From contig SIBR01000044.1 of assembly GCA_009695065.1 (NCBI GenBank), forward strand, positions 1 through 29,363: DNA of 29,363 bases, in the 5' to 3' direction. This document shows, piece by piece, positions 1-9,220 of this stretch. Every line of letters begins with the position of its first letter. The stretch's first letter is position 1. The notes beneath the pieces are model-generated. The model was given only the letters and a program-made list of their open reading frames with translations. It was not told the DNA's origin and did no database searches. The stretch comes from Opitutus sp. GTDB taxonomy: Bacteria; Verrucomicrobiota; Verrucomicrobiae; Opitutales; Opitutaceae. The translations under genes were made by a program, and so were the position numbers.

Positions 1-2503
1 CCTCGTTCACGTTGGCCTGGCGCATGCCGTTCATCGCGCGGGTGACGTCGTTGCCGGGCCAGAAAGTATTATAGAACGTCGCGTTGTCGTGAGCCTGGGT
101 CGTGCGATAGCGGTTGACGCGCAGGGTGAATTTGTGATCGAGCGCGGAAATTGTGAGGCCGTAGTCCTTGGTCCGGCCGGCCGGCGGGGCGAAGGGCCGG
201 CCGTAGACATCGGCAATCGTCGAGGACGGGCGAAAATTCTCGGCCTGGTTGTAGGAGACACTCAGGTCAGTGCCGCGTGGGAGCCAGCGTTTCAAAAAAT
301 TCGGCGAATGCAGCACGCCGCTCCAGCTCAGCGTCGAGTCCTTGGCATAAATCGTCGGCGCCGCGGGCAGTGTCCAGGCGGGATTGTAGGGATCGGTCTC
401 GCCCGTCACGGACGCCAGGCGGGCCGGGCCAGCGTCGCGCAGGGCAAATTCGTCCTGCCGCCACCCGAGGAGGCCGACAAGCTTGTCGCCGAACAGATAG
501 CCCTGCCAGACGGCGGACTGGCTTTTCGTGCGCGCGGAGCTTTTCGACGCGCCGGAGTAGAGTTTGCTGATATCGCGATCGGTGGCGCCGATCGTGGTGA
601 CGGGCACGCGGACCATCTGGTTGATGCGCGCGTCGAAGAGGAGCGCGGTGCCGCTCGCTTGCGGCGTATGGACCGCGGTGATGCCGGAAATGTGGGCGCC
701 CGCGGGTGAGGCGAGGCCGGCGATCGATGGCCCGAGGTAATGCACGCCGGCGTAGGCCGGATAGGTGGTGGCGGTCGGGAGGTTGGCGTAGACGTTGACG
801 TCGAGGCCGTAGGAGTAGCCGTTGATGCTGCGATTGAAATTGTCGATTTGTTGGTCGGTGTAGGTGCCGGTAATCACGTGCCGGCCGAGGTGGCGGAGCC
901 CGTTGGATCGGCGCCGCAAGTCGAGGGTGGCGTAGGCGGTGGCGCGGTAGGCCTGGCGCGTGAGGTCGGCCAGGTTGTTGCCAATTGAGTCGGAGGCGAC
1001 GTAAGGGCGGCCGACGTTGGGGTTGGGCGTGCCGTCGACCAGCTTGCCGTTGATATCGACAAAGAGCGTGTAGGCGTCGAAGCCGAACATCCCAAAATTG
1101 TTTCGGCCGTAGATCTGCCGGTCGTAGGCGAGCTCGAAGCCGGCGAGGTCGCGGAAAAATGTCTGGCGCAGCGTGGCGTTGATCGCGCGGAAGGCGGACG
1201 ACTCGCGCTTGTTGGGGCCGTCGAGGAGCTGGTCGTAGAAATTGAAGACCGATGGATCGCGCAGCTCCTGGTAGCGCCAGAGCCCGACGTAGGCCTGGCC
1301 GGGCGGGGCGAACTGCTGGTTGAGGAAAAAATTCGGGTTGGCACCCTGCGCGAGGTACGCGCCGACCGCATACATCTGGGTGAACGGCGTGCCGCCGCGG
1401 CTGATCATGAACGGGGGCACACCGTTGCCGCCCTGCTGGGCGGAATGCGGGTCGGTGAAGACCGCGCCGATCTGGCCGATCCAGCGGCCGGTGGCGCCGA
1501 GGTGGGCGAAGAGGAACGGATTGTTGGTGACCGCGGTGGGCGTGGTCGGATCGACGACGACCTTGTTGAGGACGCCATACCACGCGGTGAGACCGTCCTG
1601 CGGCGGGGTGGGTCGCGGGCGATTCGACGCGGCCTGGCCACCCTCGTAGTTGAGCTGCAGCTGGGTCAGGCCGGTCTTGAGCAGCCGGGGCTCCCAGCGC
1701 AGCGAGGTGAAGATGCGGCGGTCCTGCTCGGAGGCGGGCCGCTGGCGGTAGCGCTCGACGCGATCGAGCGCGATCACGCGGAGCGCGAGCCGGCCGGGCA
1801 CGAGCACCGCGTTGAGGTCGAGCACCTCGCGGTGCGAGTCGAAGCGGCCGTAGGTTTGCTGGTAGGAGAACGCCGGTTTCCGGAGGTCCGCGGCCTTGAG
1901 CTGGTTGTTGATGATGCCGGCGGGGCTGCCGAGGCCGAAGAGGATGGCGTTGGCCCCGCGCGAAATCTCGACCCGCTCCGTGTTGTAGGAATCGAGCGCG
2001 ATGTCGGTGAGAAAAAAATCCCGCGTAAGGTCCGCACCCGCGAGGCCGCGCACGCGCGTGGAGTTTTGCGGGCTCTGGAGCTGGGCCTCTGCGTTGGCGA
2101 AACCGTTGCCGGTGGTGACTCCGGAAAAGTTGCCTTCGAAGCCGCCCGCTTCGGTACCGGTGGTATAGATGAGGAGATCACGGGCGTTGATCGAACCCGT
2201 GTCGGCCAGAAACTGCGCCGTGACGACGGAAACGGCTGCGCCCACATCGCGCAAATCGGTGCGCAGCCGCGTGCCGGCGAGCGTGCTCGTCGCCGCGTAC
2301 CCCCGGTCGGTTTCGCCCTCGACGACGAAGGGCGAGAGCTGAACGGGATTCTCTTCGCGGCCGCCGGCCGGGCTGCCGGCGGGCGTGACTTGGGCCGGGA
2401 GCGGTCGACCTAGCAGCGCTAGGCCAGCGCCGAGCCGAAAGCAAAAGGCCTCGCGCGACTGACGGCCGAACAGGAATCGGAGCGTTCGAATGGGCACGGT
2501 CAT
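1..2503 (-). CDS. TonB-dependent outer-membrane receptor, C-terminus beyond the window
   Basis: An 834-codon frame reads without a stop from ATG at 2503 down to base 1, so the C-terminal end of the barrel lies outside the window. The N-terminus is an export signal (arginines, then GAGLALLGRPLPAQ). After it come a TonB-box-like segment (NPVQLSPFVVEGE) and a plug domain: TLAGTRLRTDLRDVG, VSVVTAQFLADTGSINARDL, then VEISRGANAILFGLGSPAG at about residues 175-195. The rest is tyrosine- and aromatic-rich and fits beta-barrel strands. Family knowledge: such receptors take up iron chelates, cobalamin or oligosaccharides across the outer membrane with TonB-ExbBD energy. The plug wording matches the large receptor family of Opitutaceae. 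No SusD partner or regulator is adjacent, so the substrate is unknown. It is transcribed divergently from the helicase gene at 2850. Only a weak ribosome-binding site is visible. Confidence 0.9.
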   Translation of the reverse strand, partial: MTVPIRTLRFLFGRQSREAFCFRLGAGLALLGRPLPAQVTPAGSPAGGREENPVQLSPFVVEGETDRGYAATSTLAGTRLRTDLRDVGAAVSVVTAQFLADTGSINARDLLIYTTGTEAGGFEGNFSGVTTGNGFANAEAQLQSPQNSTRVRGLAGADLTRDFFLTDIALDSYNTERVEISRGANAILFGLGSPAGIINNQLKAADLRKPAFSYQQTYGRFDSHREVLDLNAVLVPGRLALRVIALDRVERYRQRPASEQDRRIFTSLRWEPRLLKTGLTQLQLNYEGGQAASNRPRPTPPQDGLTAWYGVLNKVVVDPTTPTAVTNNPFLFAHLGATGRWIGQIGAVFTDPHSAQQGGNGVPPFMISRGGTPFTQMYAVGAYLAQGANPNFFLNQQFAPPGQAYVGLWRYQELRDPSVFNFYDQLLDGPNKRESSAFRAINATLRQTFFRDLAGFELAYDRQIYGRNNFGMFGFDAYTLFVDINGKLVDGTPNPNVGRPYVASDSIGNNLADLTRQAYRATAYATLDLRRRSNGLRHLGRHVITGTYTDQQIDNFNRSINGYSYGLDVNVYANLPTATTYPAYAGVHYLGPSIAGLASPAGAHISGITAVHTPQASGTALLFDARINQMVRVPVTTIGATDRDISKLYSGASKSSARTKSQSAVWQGYLFGDKLVGLLGWRQDEFALRDAGPARLASVTGETDPYNPAWTLPAAPTIYAKDSTLSWSGVLHSPNFLKRWLPRGTDLSVSYNQAENFRPSSTIADVYGRPFAPPAGRTKDYGLTISALDHKFTLRVNRYRTTQAHDNATFYNTFWPGNDVTRAMNGMRQANVNE

Positions 2504-2849
2504 TGGCGGGGTTCTCGTGGGATGGCGGCCTGGTCCATGGAGCAGGACCACGTCGGCGGTTGGGGCGACGCTGGGGTGTGGGAAAGGGGAAGGCAAAACC
2601 AGAAATGAACGTTCCTTGAACGGAGCAGAAACGCGGGCCCATCGGGCGGCTTGGCGGGAGCCGTATCTGCAGGTTAGCCTTTCCTCTCGCGCTTTTCCCG
2701 GAGCGGACAACAGGCCGGCGCTCGACTTCCGTAACCCGTCTTGGGAGTGACGGGATCGAGAACTGGGAGATATTTCCAACTGTGGTATTTTGCCCAACTT
2801 AGTGGTTGCACACGCCCCCGGGGTTTCTACGGTCTCGTCTTTTACCTTG
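2504..2849. other. Divergent intergenic region between TonB receptor and SNF2 helicase
   Basis: These 346 nt separate two divergent genes and should hold both promoters. I see no convincing -35/-10 pair. A short hairpin, CCCGTC (2735-2740) with GACGGG (2749-2754), lies upstream of the helicase; its role is unknown. An AT-richer stretch follows at about 2769-2805. No open frame here looks coding. Confidence 0.5.
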
Positions 2850-5534
2850 ATGCAGTCGCACGGCCCCAAGCGCGTCTACACTCCTCATTCGCTGGAATTC
2901 TGGTTTAGTCGCCTCGAAAACGACTGGTCCGGGGTTTTTACCCCAAGCCAGTTGGAACTCGGGCGGCAAATCTATCGCGATAGCGAGGTGCGCGAACTCG
3001 AACTGACCGATCACGATGCAATTGTGCATCGCCGGGTGGAAAAAAAGGACGAGTACGCCGTTATCGAATGGACGGCCGAGGGTCTGTCGGTGCGTTCGTC
3101 TTCGACTGATTCCGAACGCGCGCACGCCTTGGCGGTGGCCGGACTGCATGAAATCGAGGAACTGGTGGCCGATGAGATTTCTCCGCTGCCCAGCGATTCT
3201 CCGCGTTCGACGAATGGTGGCGAAAATGGAGCGCATCCGAATGGCAAGAGCGGCTCCTTCGGCCACGGGGCGGCGCGAAGCCATGAGCAGGCCCACGCCC
3301 AAGGCAAGGGTCACGGCAGCGGGCAGGCCGCGGCGGTGGCGGGGAACGGCCACGCCGCACCCTCCGGGCCGTCGCGCACCCTCGCGCTGGTGTTTAAGAC
3401 GAAGACGTCTGGCCTGACCTTTCAGGCCGCCTGGCTGGAGTCCGACCGGAAGACGAAAAACCCGGCACTCGGCCCGAATGCCCACGCGAATGGCAACGGC
3501 CACGTGCCGTCCGGCGAGCGCTCCAAACTGATCGGTCTCGCCGCCTACGCGCGCAAGGCCCACTTCCATTACCGTCAGGACACGGGCGTCTATATCATGG
3601 AGTCGCTCGTGGAGATTCCCAATTTCCTGAGAACTGTGCTGCCGGCCTGGCGGCGGCTGTTTGCGATCGAGCTCGACGAGAAATCGGCCAACCTACTGAA
3701 GGGCACGCGCACCGTGGAGATCGAGGCGGTCGCGGAGCGCGCGACCCCGGCTGGCGGCGGCCCGGGCGGAACCACGGACCGCGCGGCGTTGAACCTGCGC
3801 TGGATTTTCCGCACGGGGGAGCGGATGCTGACGGAGGCCGAGGTCCACTCGCTACTGAAACGCCACGGCCAGGCGGTAATTCTGCCCAATCTCGGGATCG
3901 TCGCGCTGCCGACCGACAGGTGGGAAACTTATCGCGCCTGGCAGAAGAACATTGAGGAAACTCAGGGCGCGAATGCCGGCGACGGGTCGGCCGTGGCGCC
4001 TTACCTGATTTTTTCTCTCTTCAATGACGCGCGCCTCAAGTTGACGCTCTCGCCGGAAATCGAGGCTTGGCGCAGCCACGTGCTGGCACCCGCGCCCACG
4101 CCGCCGGATTTGCCCGAGCTGCTCCGACCCTACCAGCGCCGGGGCGTCGAATGGATGCACCACCTTTGCAAGGTGGGTTGCCACGGTCTGCTCGCGGACG
4201 AAATGGGCCTGGGCAAGACCCTGCAGGTCTTGTCGCTGCTGGCCGCGCGGCCCATGGCCGGGCAGCCGACGCTCATCGTTTGCCCGGCCAGCGTCGTGCC
4301 GGTCTGGCGCGAGGAAGTCGCGAAATTTTTTCCGCACCTCGAAGTCGATGTGCTCAAGACCGGACACGACTTCACGCTCCGCCGCGATCCGGTCATCTGG
4401 CTGGCCAGCTACACGCAGCTCCGGAAGCACCGGGCCGTGCTCGCCCAGGTGGACTTCGGCTACGCCGTCCTCGACGAGGGCCAGTTCATCAAGAATCCGG
4501 ACGCGAAGATCACCCAGACGTGTTTCGCCGTCCACGCGAAGCACCGCATCGTGCTGACCGGCACGCCGCTCGAGAATCGCCAGTTGGATTTGTGGAGCAT
4601 CTTCCGGTTCCTGCTGCCTGGACTGCTGGGTTCGCGGGCGTCCTTCGAGGCCACGCTGAACGCGGATCGCGAGGGCACGCTCACGCGGCTCCGCGCCCAA
4701 CTCGCGCCGTTTATCCTGCGGCGGACGAAGAACGAAGTCGCGCAGGAGCTGCCGCAGAAAGTGGAGATGGATCTCATCTGCCCGCTGACTGACGTGCAGC
4801 GGGCGGAATACGCGCGCATCTGCACCGAGGGCCTCGAGCGGCTGGGCGACGACGTCGGCGCGGCGATGCGCGAGAAGTCCTTTGGTTTCCTCGCGTTGCT
4901 CACCCGCCTGCGGCAGACCTGCTGCGATCCCGACATGCTGCCCTGGCTCAAGGCGCCGCTCACCGACTCGGGCAAGATCAACCTGCTGATCGAGAAGCTC
5001 ACCGAAATCGTCGGTAGCGGTCACCGGGTCGTGATTTTTTCCCAGTTCGTGATGCTGCTCGATCGGGTCAAGGAGGCTCTGGCGCTGCACTTTCCGGATC
5101 TCTCGCGCTTTGAACTCACCGGCATGACCCTCGATCGGCAAAAGCCGGTGCAGGGCTTTCAGCACGCGCCCGGAGCGGCGGTGATGCTGGTATCGTTAAA
5201 GGCGGCGGGCACGGGCATCACGCTGCACGCGGCGGATTATGTTTTCCTGCTCGACCCCTGGTGGAATCCCGCGGTCGAGGCGCAGGCGGTCGATCGCGTG
5301 CACCGGATCGGGCAGACCAATACCGTGTTCGTCTATCGGATGGTGACAGCCGGCACGATTGAGGAACGGATTCAGGCGCTCAAGGCGTCGAAGAAGGATT
5401 TGTTCGACAAATTGATTGGCGGCCTCGGCGGTGATTTCGATCTCAGCCAGCACTTCACGTCCCTGCGCAGCCTCGTCACGCTCACGGCGCACGCCGAGGT
5501 GGAGGAAGTGCAGGAGCCGTATACGATCGACTGA
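2850..5534 (+). CDS. SNF2/Rad54-family DEAD-like helicase (ATP-dependent nucleic-acid remodeller)
   Basis: This is an 894-residue protein from ATG 2850. A TTG at 2790 would add 20 residues, but its frame has no better ribosome-binding site. The C-terminal ~470 residues hold the full SNF2 ATPase: RPYQRRGVEWMHHL, Walker A DEMGLGKT (450-457), motif II DEGQ (542-545, where DEAH or DEAQ is usual), LTGTPLEN (569-576), VVIFSQFVMLLDRV, then LVSLKAAGTGITLHAADYVF and DRVHRIGQT (815-823). The N-terminal half is a lineage-type region (YTPHSLEFWFSRLE) without a recognised zinc finger. It is interrupted by a His/Gly/Ala-rich low-complexity linker at about residues 115-180. Family knowledge: bacterial SNF2 proteins (RapA-like and others) translocate on DNA or recycle RNA polymerase; the client here is unknown. 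No restriction or defence partner is adjacent, so a housekeeping role is more likely than a defence island. Confidence 0.93.
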   Translation: MQSHGPKRVYTPHSLEFWFSRLENDWSGVFTPSQLELGRQIYRDSEVRELELTDHDAIVHRRVEKKDEYAVIEWTAEGLSVRSSSTDSERAHALAVAGLHEIEELVADEISPLPSDSPRSTNGGENGAHPNGKSGSFGHGAARSHEQAHAQGKGHGSGQAAAVAGNGHAAPSGPSRTLALVFKTKTSGLTFQAAWLESDRKTKNPALGPNAHANGNGHVPSGERSKLIGLAAYARKAHFHYRQDTGVYIMESLVEIPNFLRTVLPAWRRLFAIELDEKSANLLKGTRTVEIEAVAERATPAGGGPGGTTDRAALNLRWIFRTGERMLTEAEVHSLLKRHGQAVILPNLGIVALPTDRWETYRAWQKNIEETQGANAGDGSAVAPYLIFSLFNDARLKLTLSPEIEAWRSHVLAPAPTPPDLPELLRPYQRRGVEWMHHLCKVGCHGLLADEMGLGKTLQVLSLLAARPMAGQPTLIVCPASVVPVWREEVAKFFPHLEVDVLKTGHDFTLRRDPVIWLASYTQLRKHRAVLAQVDFGYAVLDEGQFIKNPDAKITQTCFAVHAKHRIVLTGTPLENRQLDLWSIFRFLLPGLLGSRASFEATLNADREGTLTRLRAQLAPFILRRTKNEVAQELPQKVEMDLICPLTDVQRAEYARICTEGLERLGDDVGAAMREKSFGFLALLTRLRQTCCDPDMLPWLKAPLTDSGKINLLIEKLTEIVGSGHRVVIFSQFVMLLDRVKEALALHFPDLSRFELTGMTLDRQKPVQGFQHAPGAAVMLVSLKAAGTGITLHAADYVFLLDPWWNPAVEAQAVDRVHRIGQTNTVFVYRMVTAGTIEERIQALKASKKDLFDKLIGGLGGDFDLSQHFTSLRSLVTLTAHAEVEEVQEPYTID

Positions 5535-5896
5535 ATGGGTTCGCGGCTGGGTCGCGAGCCCGATTGGGTTTTGGCGAAGCCAAAACCCAAACCGAGAGCA
5601 TTTTCTAGTTTCATGGACGCAAACCATTGTAGGCGGCCGCGCTGAGGCCGGTTCTCGGGTCAGATGAATCGGCCGGTTTCACGCTGACGGAAAAGGGCGT
5701 GAAATGAATCCGGGCGCGGGCCCGCGCGTTGCGCGGCGAAAAAAACCTTGAATCATTTTCGCGCGGAGACGCGGAGCGCAGAGAAACACCAATACCAATG
5801 ATTGATTTTCGCCCACCACGAACCCTACCTTGGTGAAATCGTGATAGTGCCGTCCCAGTCCTTCGACCAGTCTGGGCACCCCGCGGTCGCAATGGC
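5535..5896. other. Intergenic region after the helicase
   Basis: This 362-nt stretch holds the perfect hairpin at 5565-5591 and, at 5758-5785, a fragment rich in CGCGGAGACGCGGAG-type sequence followed by GCAGAGAAAC. That kind of sequence is often scattered between genes in GC-rich Verrucomicrobiota, to my knowledge. I see no supportable gene and no clear promoter for the ClC gene. Confidence 0.5.
5565..5591 (+). terminator. Perfect hairpin 30 nt after the helicase stop
   Basis: TTGGGTTTTGG (5565-5575) pairs perfectly with CCAAAACCCAA (5581-5591), and a C-G pair can close a GAA loop. The position just after the stop codon at 5534 suggests a transcription terminator. There is no classical U-tract, only ATTTTC about 10 nt later, so intrinsic termination is uncertain. 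Confidence 0.5.
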
Positions 5897-7720
5897 ATGA
5901 AGGCCCTGGTTGTTCCTCACGGCGTGGTGATGCGCCGGCTGATGCGCCTGTTGCGCTGGCGGCTGTGGATTCAGGAGCGGCTGCAGCCGACCGAGTGGCA
6001 GCTGACGCTACTGTGGGCCGCCGTCGCCGGTTTCGTGGGTGCGTTCGCCTCGATGGTGTTTTCCGCGCTGACCGAGGATGTCTTCGGGTGGTTCGGAACG
6101 CGCAGTCTCACCGTGGTCGAATCGATGCAGCGCCTGCCGTGGTGGGGTTGCCTGTTGATCCCGACGCTCGGCGGGGCGGCGGCCGGCCTGATCCTGATGT
6201 TTGGCGAGCGTCTCACCCGGGGCGAGAGTTCCACCGACTACATGGAGGCGATTGCCATCGGCGCGGGCCGCGTCCCCGTCCGGGCGAGCCTGGTCAAGTC
6301 CGCCGCGGCGCTTTTTTCCATCGGCTCCGGGGGTTCCATCGGGCGGGAGGGTCCGATGGTGCAGCTCGCGTCGGTGTTTGCCTCGATGATCGGCCGGTGG
6401 CGGAAGTTTTCCCCGCCGCAGTTGCGGCTGCTGGTCGCGTGCGGCGCGGCGGCGGGGATCGCCTCGGCCTACAACGCGCCCATTGCCGGATCGTTTTTCG
6501 TCGCGGAAATCATCCTCGGCACGATCGCGATGGAAAGCCTCGGGCCCCTGGCGATCTCGGCCGTGGTGGCCACGCTGACCGTGCGCGTGTTCTCGGCGGC
6601 GCATGTCCTGTACAAGGTGCCGGCCTTCGAATTGAAGTCGCCCTGGGAAATGGGGCCCTACGTGGTGCTCGGTTTCCTCGCGGGCGGCCTCGCGCCGATC
6701 TTCCTGCTGTCACTCCGGAACGCCGAGAAATTCTTCGTCTCGCTCAAACTCCCCGTGGTGGCGCGGCTGGCGCTGGGCGGTCTCGCGGTCGGCGCCATTG
6801 CGATTAACGTGCCGCAGGTCTGCGGCAACGGTTACTCCGTGGTGCTGCAAATTCTGAACGGCAAGCTGATCTGGACGGCGCTGCTGGGGATTTTTGCCTG
6901 CAAGTGGCTCGCGACGATGGCGTCGTTCGGCTCCGGGGCGCCCGGCGGCGTGTTCACCCCGTCGCTGTTCATGGGCGCGGGCGTGGGCCTGTTGTTTGGC
7001 ACGGCGGTGCACGGGATCTGGCCAACCGCGGCGCAGGATCCCCGCGCCTTTGCGCTGGTGGGCATGGGTGCCTTTCTCTCGGCGGTGAGCCATGCGCCCG
7101 TGATGGCGGTGATCATGCTGTTCGAGATGACCCTGAGCTACGACATCATCCTGCCGCTGATGATGTGCAGCGTGATCGCGTATTACGTGGCGAAGAGCCT
7201 CCAGGGGGCCTCGCTCTACAGCGAGTCGCTCAAGCGCAAGGCCGCCGCTGCCCCCGAGCGGCTTTTGGGCGAAAGCAGCGTGGCGGACATGATGCGCGGC
7301 CATCCCCCGATGGTGGCGCCGACCGCCCATTTCGCCGAGATTGCGGAAGTGTTTCTCGGCGTGCGCGTGAACTATCTCTACGTCGTCGATGACGCGGGGA
7401 AATTTCTTGGGGCCGTTTCGCTGCATGACATCAAGCCGTATCTCGGCGAGCCCGACCTCGCCGAGCTGGTGATCGCGCGCGACATCATGCGCGAGGATTT
7501 CCCGCGCGTGGCGCCGAGCCAGCCGCTGACCGACGCGTTGGCGGGATTCCTCCAAACCGATGCCGAGCGGTTGCCGGTGGTGGATCCCGACGGCACCCTG
7601 CGCGGCAGTCTGGCGAAAGGCGACCTCCTGCTGGCGCTGGTCGAAAAGCGCAAACGTGTCACCGATCCCGACCGGATTGGGACCGGCAGCCGGAGAGCCT
7701 TTCCGCCGCGGGCGAGCTGA
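5897..7720 (+). CDS. ClC-family chloride channel / Cl-/H+ antiporter with C-terminal CBS pair
   Basis: This 607-residue polytopic inner-membrane protein carries the ClC selectivity-filter signatures: GSGGSIGREGP at residues 143-153, with E151 matching the external gating glutamate of ClC transporters, AYNAPIAGSFFVAEI, and GGVFTPS at 350-356. About residues 455-595 form two CBS domains (SVADMMRGHPPMVAP... and IARDIMREDFPRVAP...). In this family CBS domains bind adenine nucleotides and modulate transport. The gating glutamate favours exchange of chloride or another anion for protons. The start chosen is ATG 5897; ATG 5930 (MRRLMRLLRWRLW) is a possible alternative, and neither has a clear Shine-Dalgarno. 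A three-codon frame ATG-GCA-TGA (5892-5900) overlaps the start. It stands alone, flanked by intergenic palindromes. Confidence 0.93.
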   Translation: MKALVVPHGVVMRRLMRLLRWRLWIQERLQPTEWQLTLLWAAVAGFVGAFASMVFSALTEDVFGWFGTRSLTVVESMQRLPWWGCLLIPTLGGAAAGLILMFGERLTRGESSTDYMEAIAIGAGRVPVRASLVKSAAALFSIGSGGSIGREGPMVQLASVFASMIGRWRKFSPPQLRLLVACGAAAGIASAYNAPIAGSFFVAEIILGTIAMESLGPLAISAVVATLTVRVFSAAHVLYKVPAFELKSPWEMGPYVVLGFLAGGLAPIFLLSLRNAEKFFVSLKLPVVARLALGGLAVGAIAINVPQVCGNGYSVVLQILNGKLIWTALLGIFACKWLATMASFGSGAPGGVFTPSLFMGAGVGLLFGTAVHGIWPTAAQDPRAFALVGMGAFLSAVSHAPVMAVIMLFEMTLSYDIILPLMMCSVIAYYVAKSLQGASLYSESLKRKAAAAPERLLGESSVADMMRGHPPMVAPTAHFAEIAEVFLGVRVNYLYVVDDAGKFLGAVSLHDIKPYLGEPDLAELVIARDIMREDFPRVAPSQPLTDALAGFLQTDAERLPVVDPDGTLRGSLAKGDLLLALVEKRKRVTDPDRIGTGSRRAFPPRAS

Positions 7721-7738
7721 GCGAACGTCGCGAACCGT

Positions 7739-7804
7739 CCCGCCTCTCCCGAGGCGGGCTACACCGTCGGGCGCTGGCCCGTAGCCCGCTTCGAGAGAAG
7801 CGGG
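7739..7804. repeat. GTAG-type REP-like palindrome pair, head-to-head
   Basis: Two 8-bp hairpins with four-base loops stand in opposite orientation. CCCGCCTC-TCCC-GAGGCGGG (7739-7758) is followed by CTAC, and GTAG (7781-7784) is followed by CCCGCTTC-GAGA-GAAGCGGG (7785-7804). The GTAG tetranucleotide beside a short hairpin is the hallmark of REP sequences mobilised by RAYT (TnpA-REP) transposases. The pair lies just after the ClC stop codon, where it may also stop or stabilise transcripts. Confidence 0.75.
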
Positions 7805-7922
7805 AGGAACTTAGGCGAGAGAGTCGATTAACATCGGCCCTCGGCGAACCCGCCTCCGTCCCTTTTCCTCTGGTCACTCCCGGGGCGATCGCGATGGAAT
7901 GGCGAGCCCCCCGGGAAAAATC

Positions 7923-8969
7923 ATGAAACACCTCACCGCCACTTTTCTTGCCCTGTTTGCCGTCGGCCTCGGCGCCGCGGCCGAGCTGCCCTTGGTGAAG
8001 GTGTTGTCCACGGGCGGAACCATCGCGAGCCGCTACGATCCCGTGCAAAAGGGTTTTGTGCCCGCCCTCTCGGGCGAACAGCTGCTCGAGGGGATCCCCG
8101 AAATCAAGACCATCGCCCGGGTGGAGGTCGAGAGTGTCGCCACGATCGGCAGTTCCGACATGACGCCGGAAATCTGGCTGAAGCTGGCGCGGCGGGTCAA
8201 CGAGGTGCTGGTCAACCCGGCCGTCGCGGGCGTCGTCGTCACGCACGGCACGGACACGATGGAGGAAACCGCGTACTTCCTCGATCTCACCGTCACGAGC
8301 CCGAAGCCCGTCGTGGTGGTCGGGGCGCAGCGGGCGGCGTCGATCAAGGACACCGACGGCCCGCGCAATCTCGCGAACGCGATCCGCGTGGCCCTCTCGC
8401 CCGAGGCGGTGGGCAAGGGCGCGATGATTGTCATGAACGACGAGATCAACGCCGCGCGCGAAGTCACGAAGACGAGCACGCTGGATGTCGGGACTTTCCG
8501 GACCCTCGAATTCGGCAAGCTGGGCTACGCCAGCGAGGACGGCGTGCGTTTTTATCGCGCGCCGCTCCGCCGCCAGACGATTCCGCTCGCGGTGGACGCC
8601 CAGCTCGGCCGGGTGGAGATCGTGATGCATTATGCCGGCGCCGATGGCCGGTTGATCCGGGCGCTGCTCAAGGATGGCAATCTCGACGGCCTGGTCATTG
8701 CGGGGCTCGGGCTCGGCCACGTCAGCGGCGCGATGTTCGATGCGATCGAGCAGGTGCGGGCGAAGGGAATCCCGGTGGTCATCAGCACGCGGGTCTACAC
8801 CGGTCGGGTGCTCCCGCTGTATGCGGCGAAGGGCAGCGGCGTGTCGCTGGTCAGGATTGGCTGCGTTGAGGCGGACAACCTTTCGCCGCAGAAGGCGCGG
8901 GTGTTGCTGATGCTGGCGTTGACGCGGACGAAGGAGACGAGGGAACTCGCGGCCTATTTCGATCGTTAG
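7923..8969 (+). CDS. Exported L-asparaginase (type II-like)
   Basis: The 348-residue protein starts at ATG 7923, which gives a clean signal peptide (MKHLTATFLALFAVGLGAAA) for the periplasm. An ATG 8 codons upstream (7899) would spoil it. Catalytic motifs of the asparaginase/glutaminase family are present: TGGTIAS with the nucleophile-type T30, THGTDTMEET with T110 and D111, and VTKT with K183. These correspond to E. coli AnsB T12, T89/D90 and K162. GLGLGHVSGAMFDAIEQ sits in the C-terminal domain. The reaction is hydrolysis of asparagine (possibly glutamine) to aspartate and ammonia. The segment AQRAASIKDTDGPRN replaces the more usual MRPxTxxSADGPxN. The gene is monocistronic between repeat-rich spacers. 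Confidence 0.93.
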   Translation: MKHLTATFLALFAVGLGAAAELPLVKVLSTGGTIASRYDPVQKGFVPALSGEQLLEGIPEIKTIARVEVESVATIGSSDMTPEIWLKLARRVNEVLVNPAVAGVVVTHGTDTMEETAYFLDLTVTSPKPVVVVGAQRAASIKDTDGPRNLANAIRVALSPEAVGKGAMIVMNDEINAAREVTKTSTLDVGTFRTLEFGKLGYASEDGVRFYRAPLRRQTIPLAVDAQLGRVEIVMHYAGADGRLIRALLKDGNLDGLVIAGLGLGHVSGAMFDAIEQVRAKGIPVVISTRVYTGRVLPLYAAKGSGVSLVRIGCVEADNLSPQKARVLLMLALTRTKETRELAAYFDR

Positions 8970-9049
8970 CCCGGCGATTTCGCACCGTGGCCGGCGGTCC
9001 CAATCAAAGGCGACATGGCAGAAGGCCACAAAAAGGCTCAGGCGGCGGA

Positions 9050-9148
9050 GCCGCAACCAAAGTGGAGGGCCGAGCTCCGCCGAGGCCGGACTACTGAATG
9101 CGCTAAGACCGGCCTCGACGGAACTCGGCCCTCCGCTTTGGCTGCGGC
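9050..9148. repeat. ~100-nt imperfect palindrome (two 40-nt arms)
   Basis: Bases 9050-9089 and 9109-9148 are inverted copies of each other, matching at 36 of 40 positions by direct comparison, with a 19-nt loop. A transcript would fold into a very long hairpin. All four differences are transitions (C/T or A/G), so G-U pairing keeps the RNA stem nearly intact. It is probably a miniature mobile or REP-like element; no coding capacity. Confidence 0.75.
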
Positions 9149-9220
9149 GTGCGTCGCTTTGTTAATATCGATCCACTTCGGGCGCGTTCGCGACGATTTT
9201 TCGTTCGAGGTACACACGAC

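Noticed and set aside
267..1583. Long open frame on the minus strand, out of phase with the TonB receptor
   Set aside because: Extremely arginine/proline-rich; it is a shadow of the receptor, whose own frame runs from 2503 off the window edge.
3852..5165. 437-codon open frame antisense to the SNF2 gene
   Set aside because: No domain-like sequence and a composition typical of antisense frames in GC-rich DNA; the sense strand has all helicase motifs.
2850..5534. Helicase as part of a defence island
   Set aside because: The neighbours are a TonB receptor, a ClC channel and an asparaginase; no methylase, nuclease or other defence gene is adjacent.
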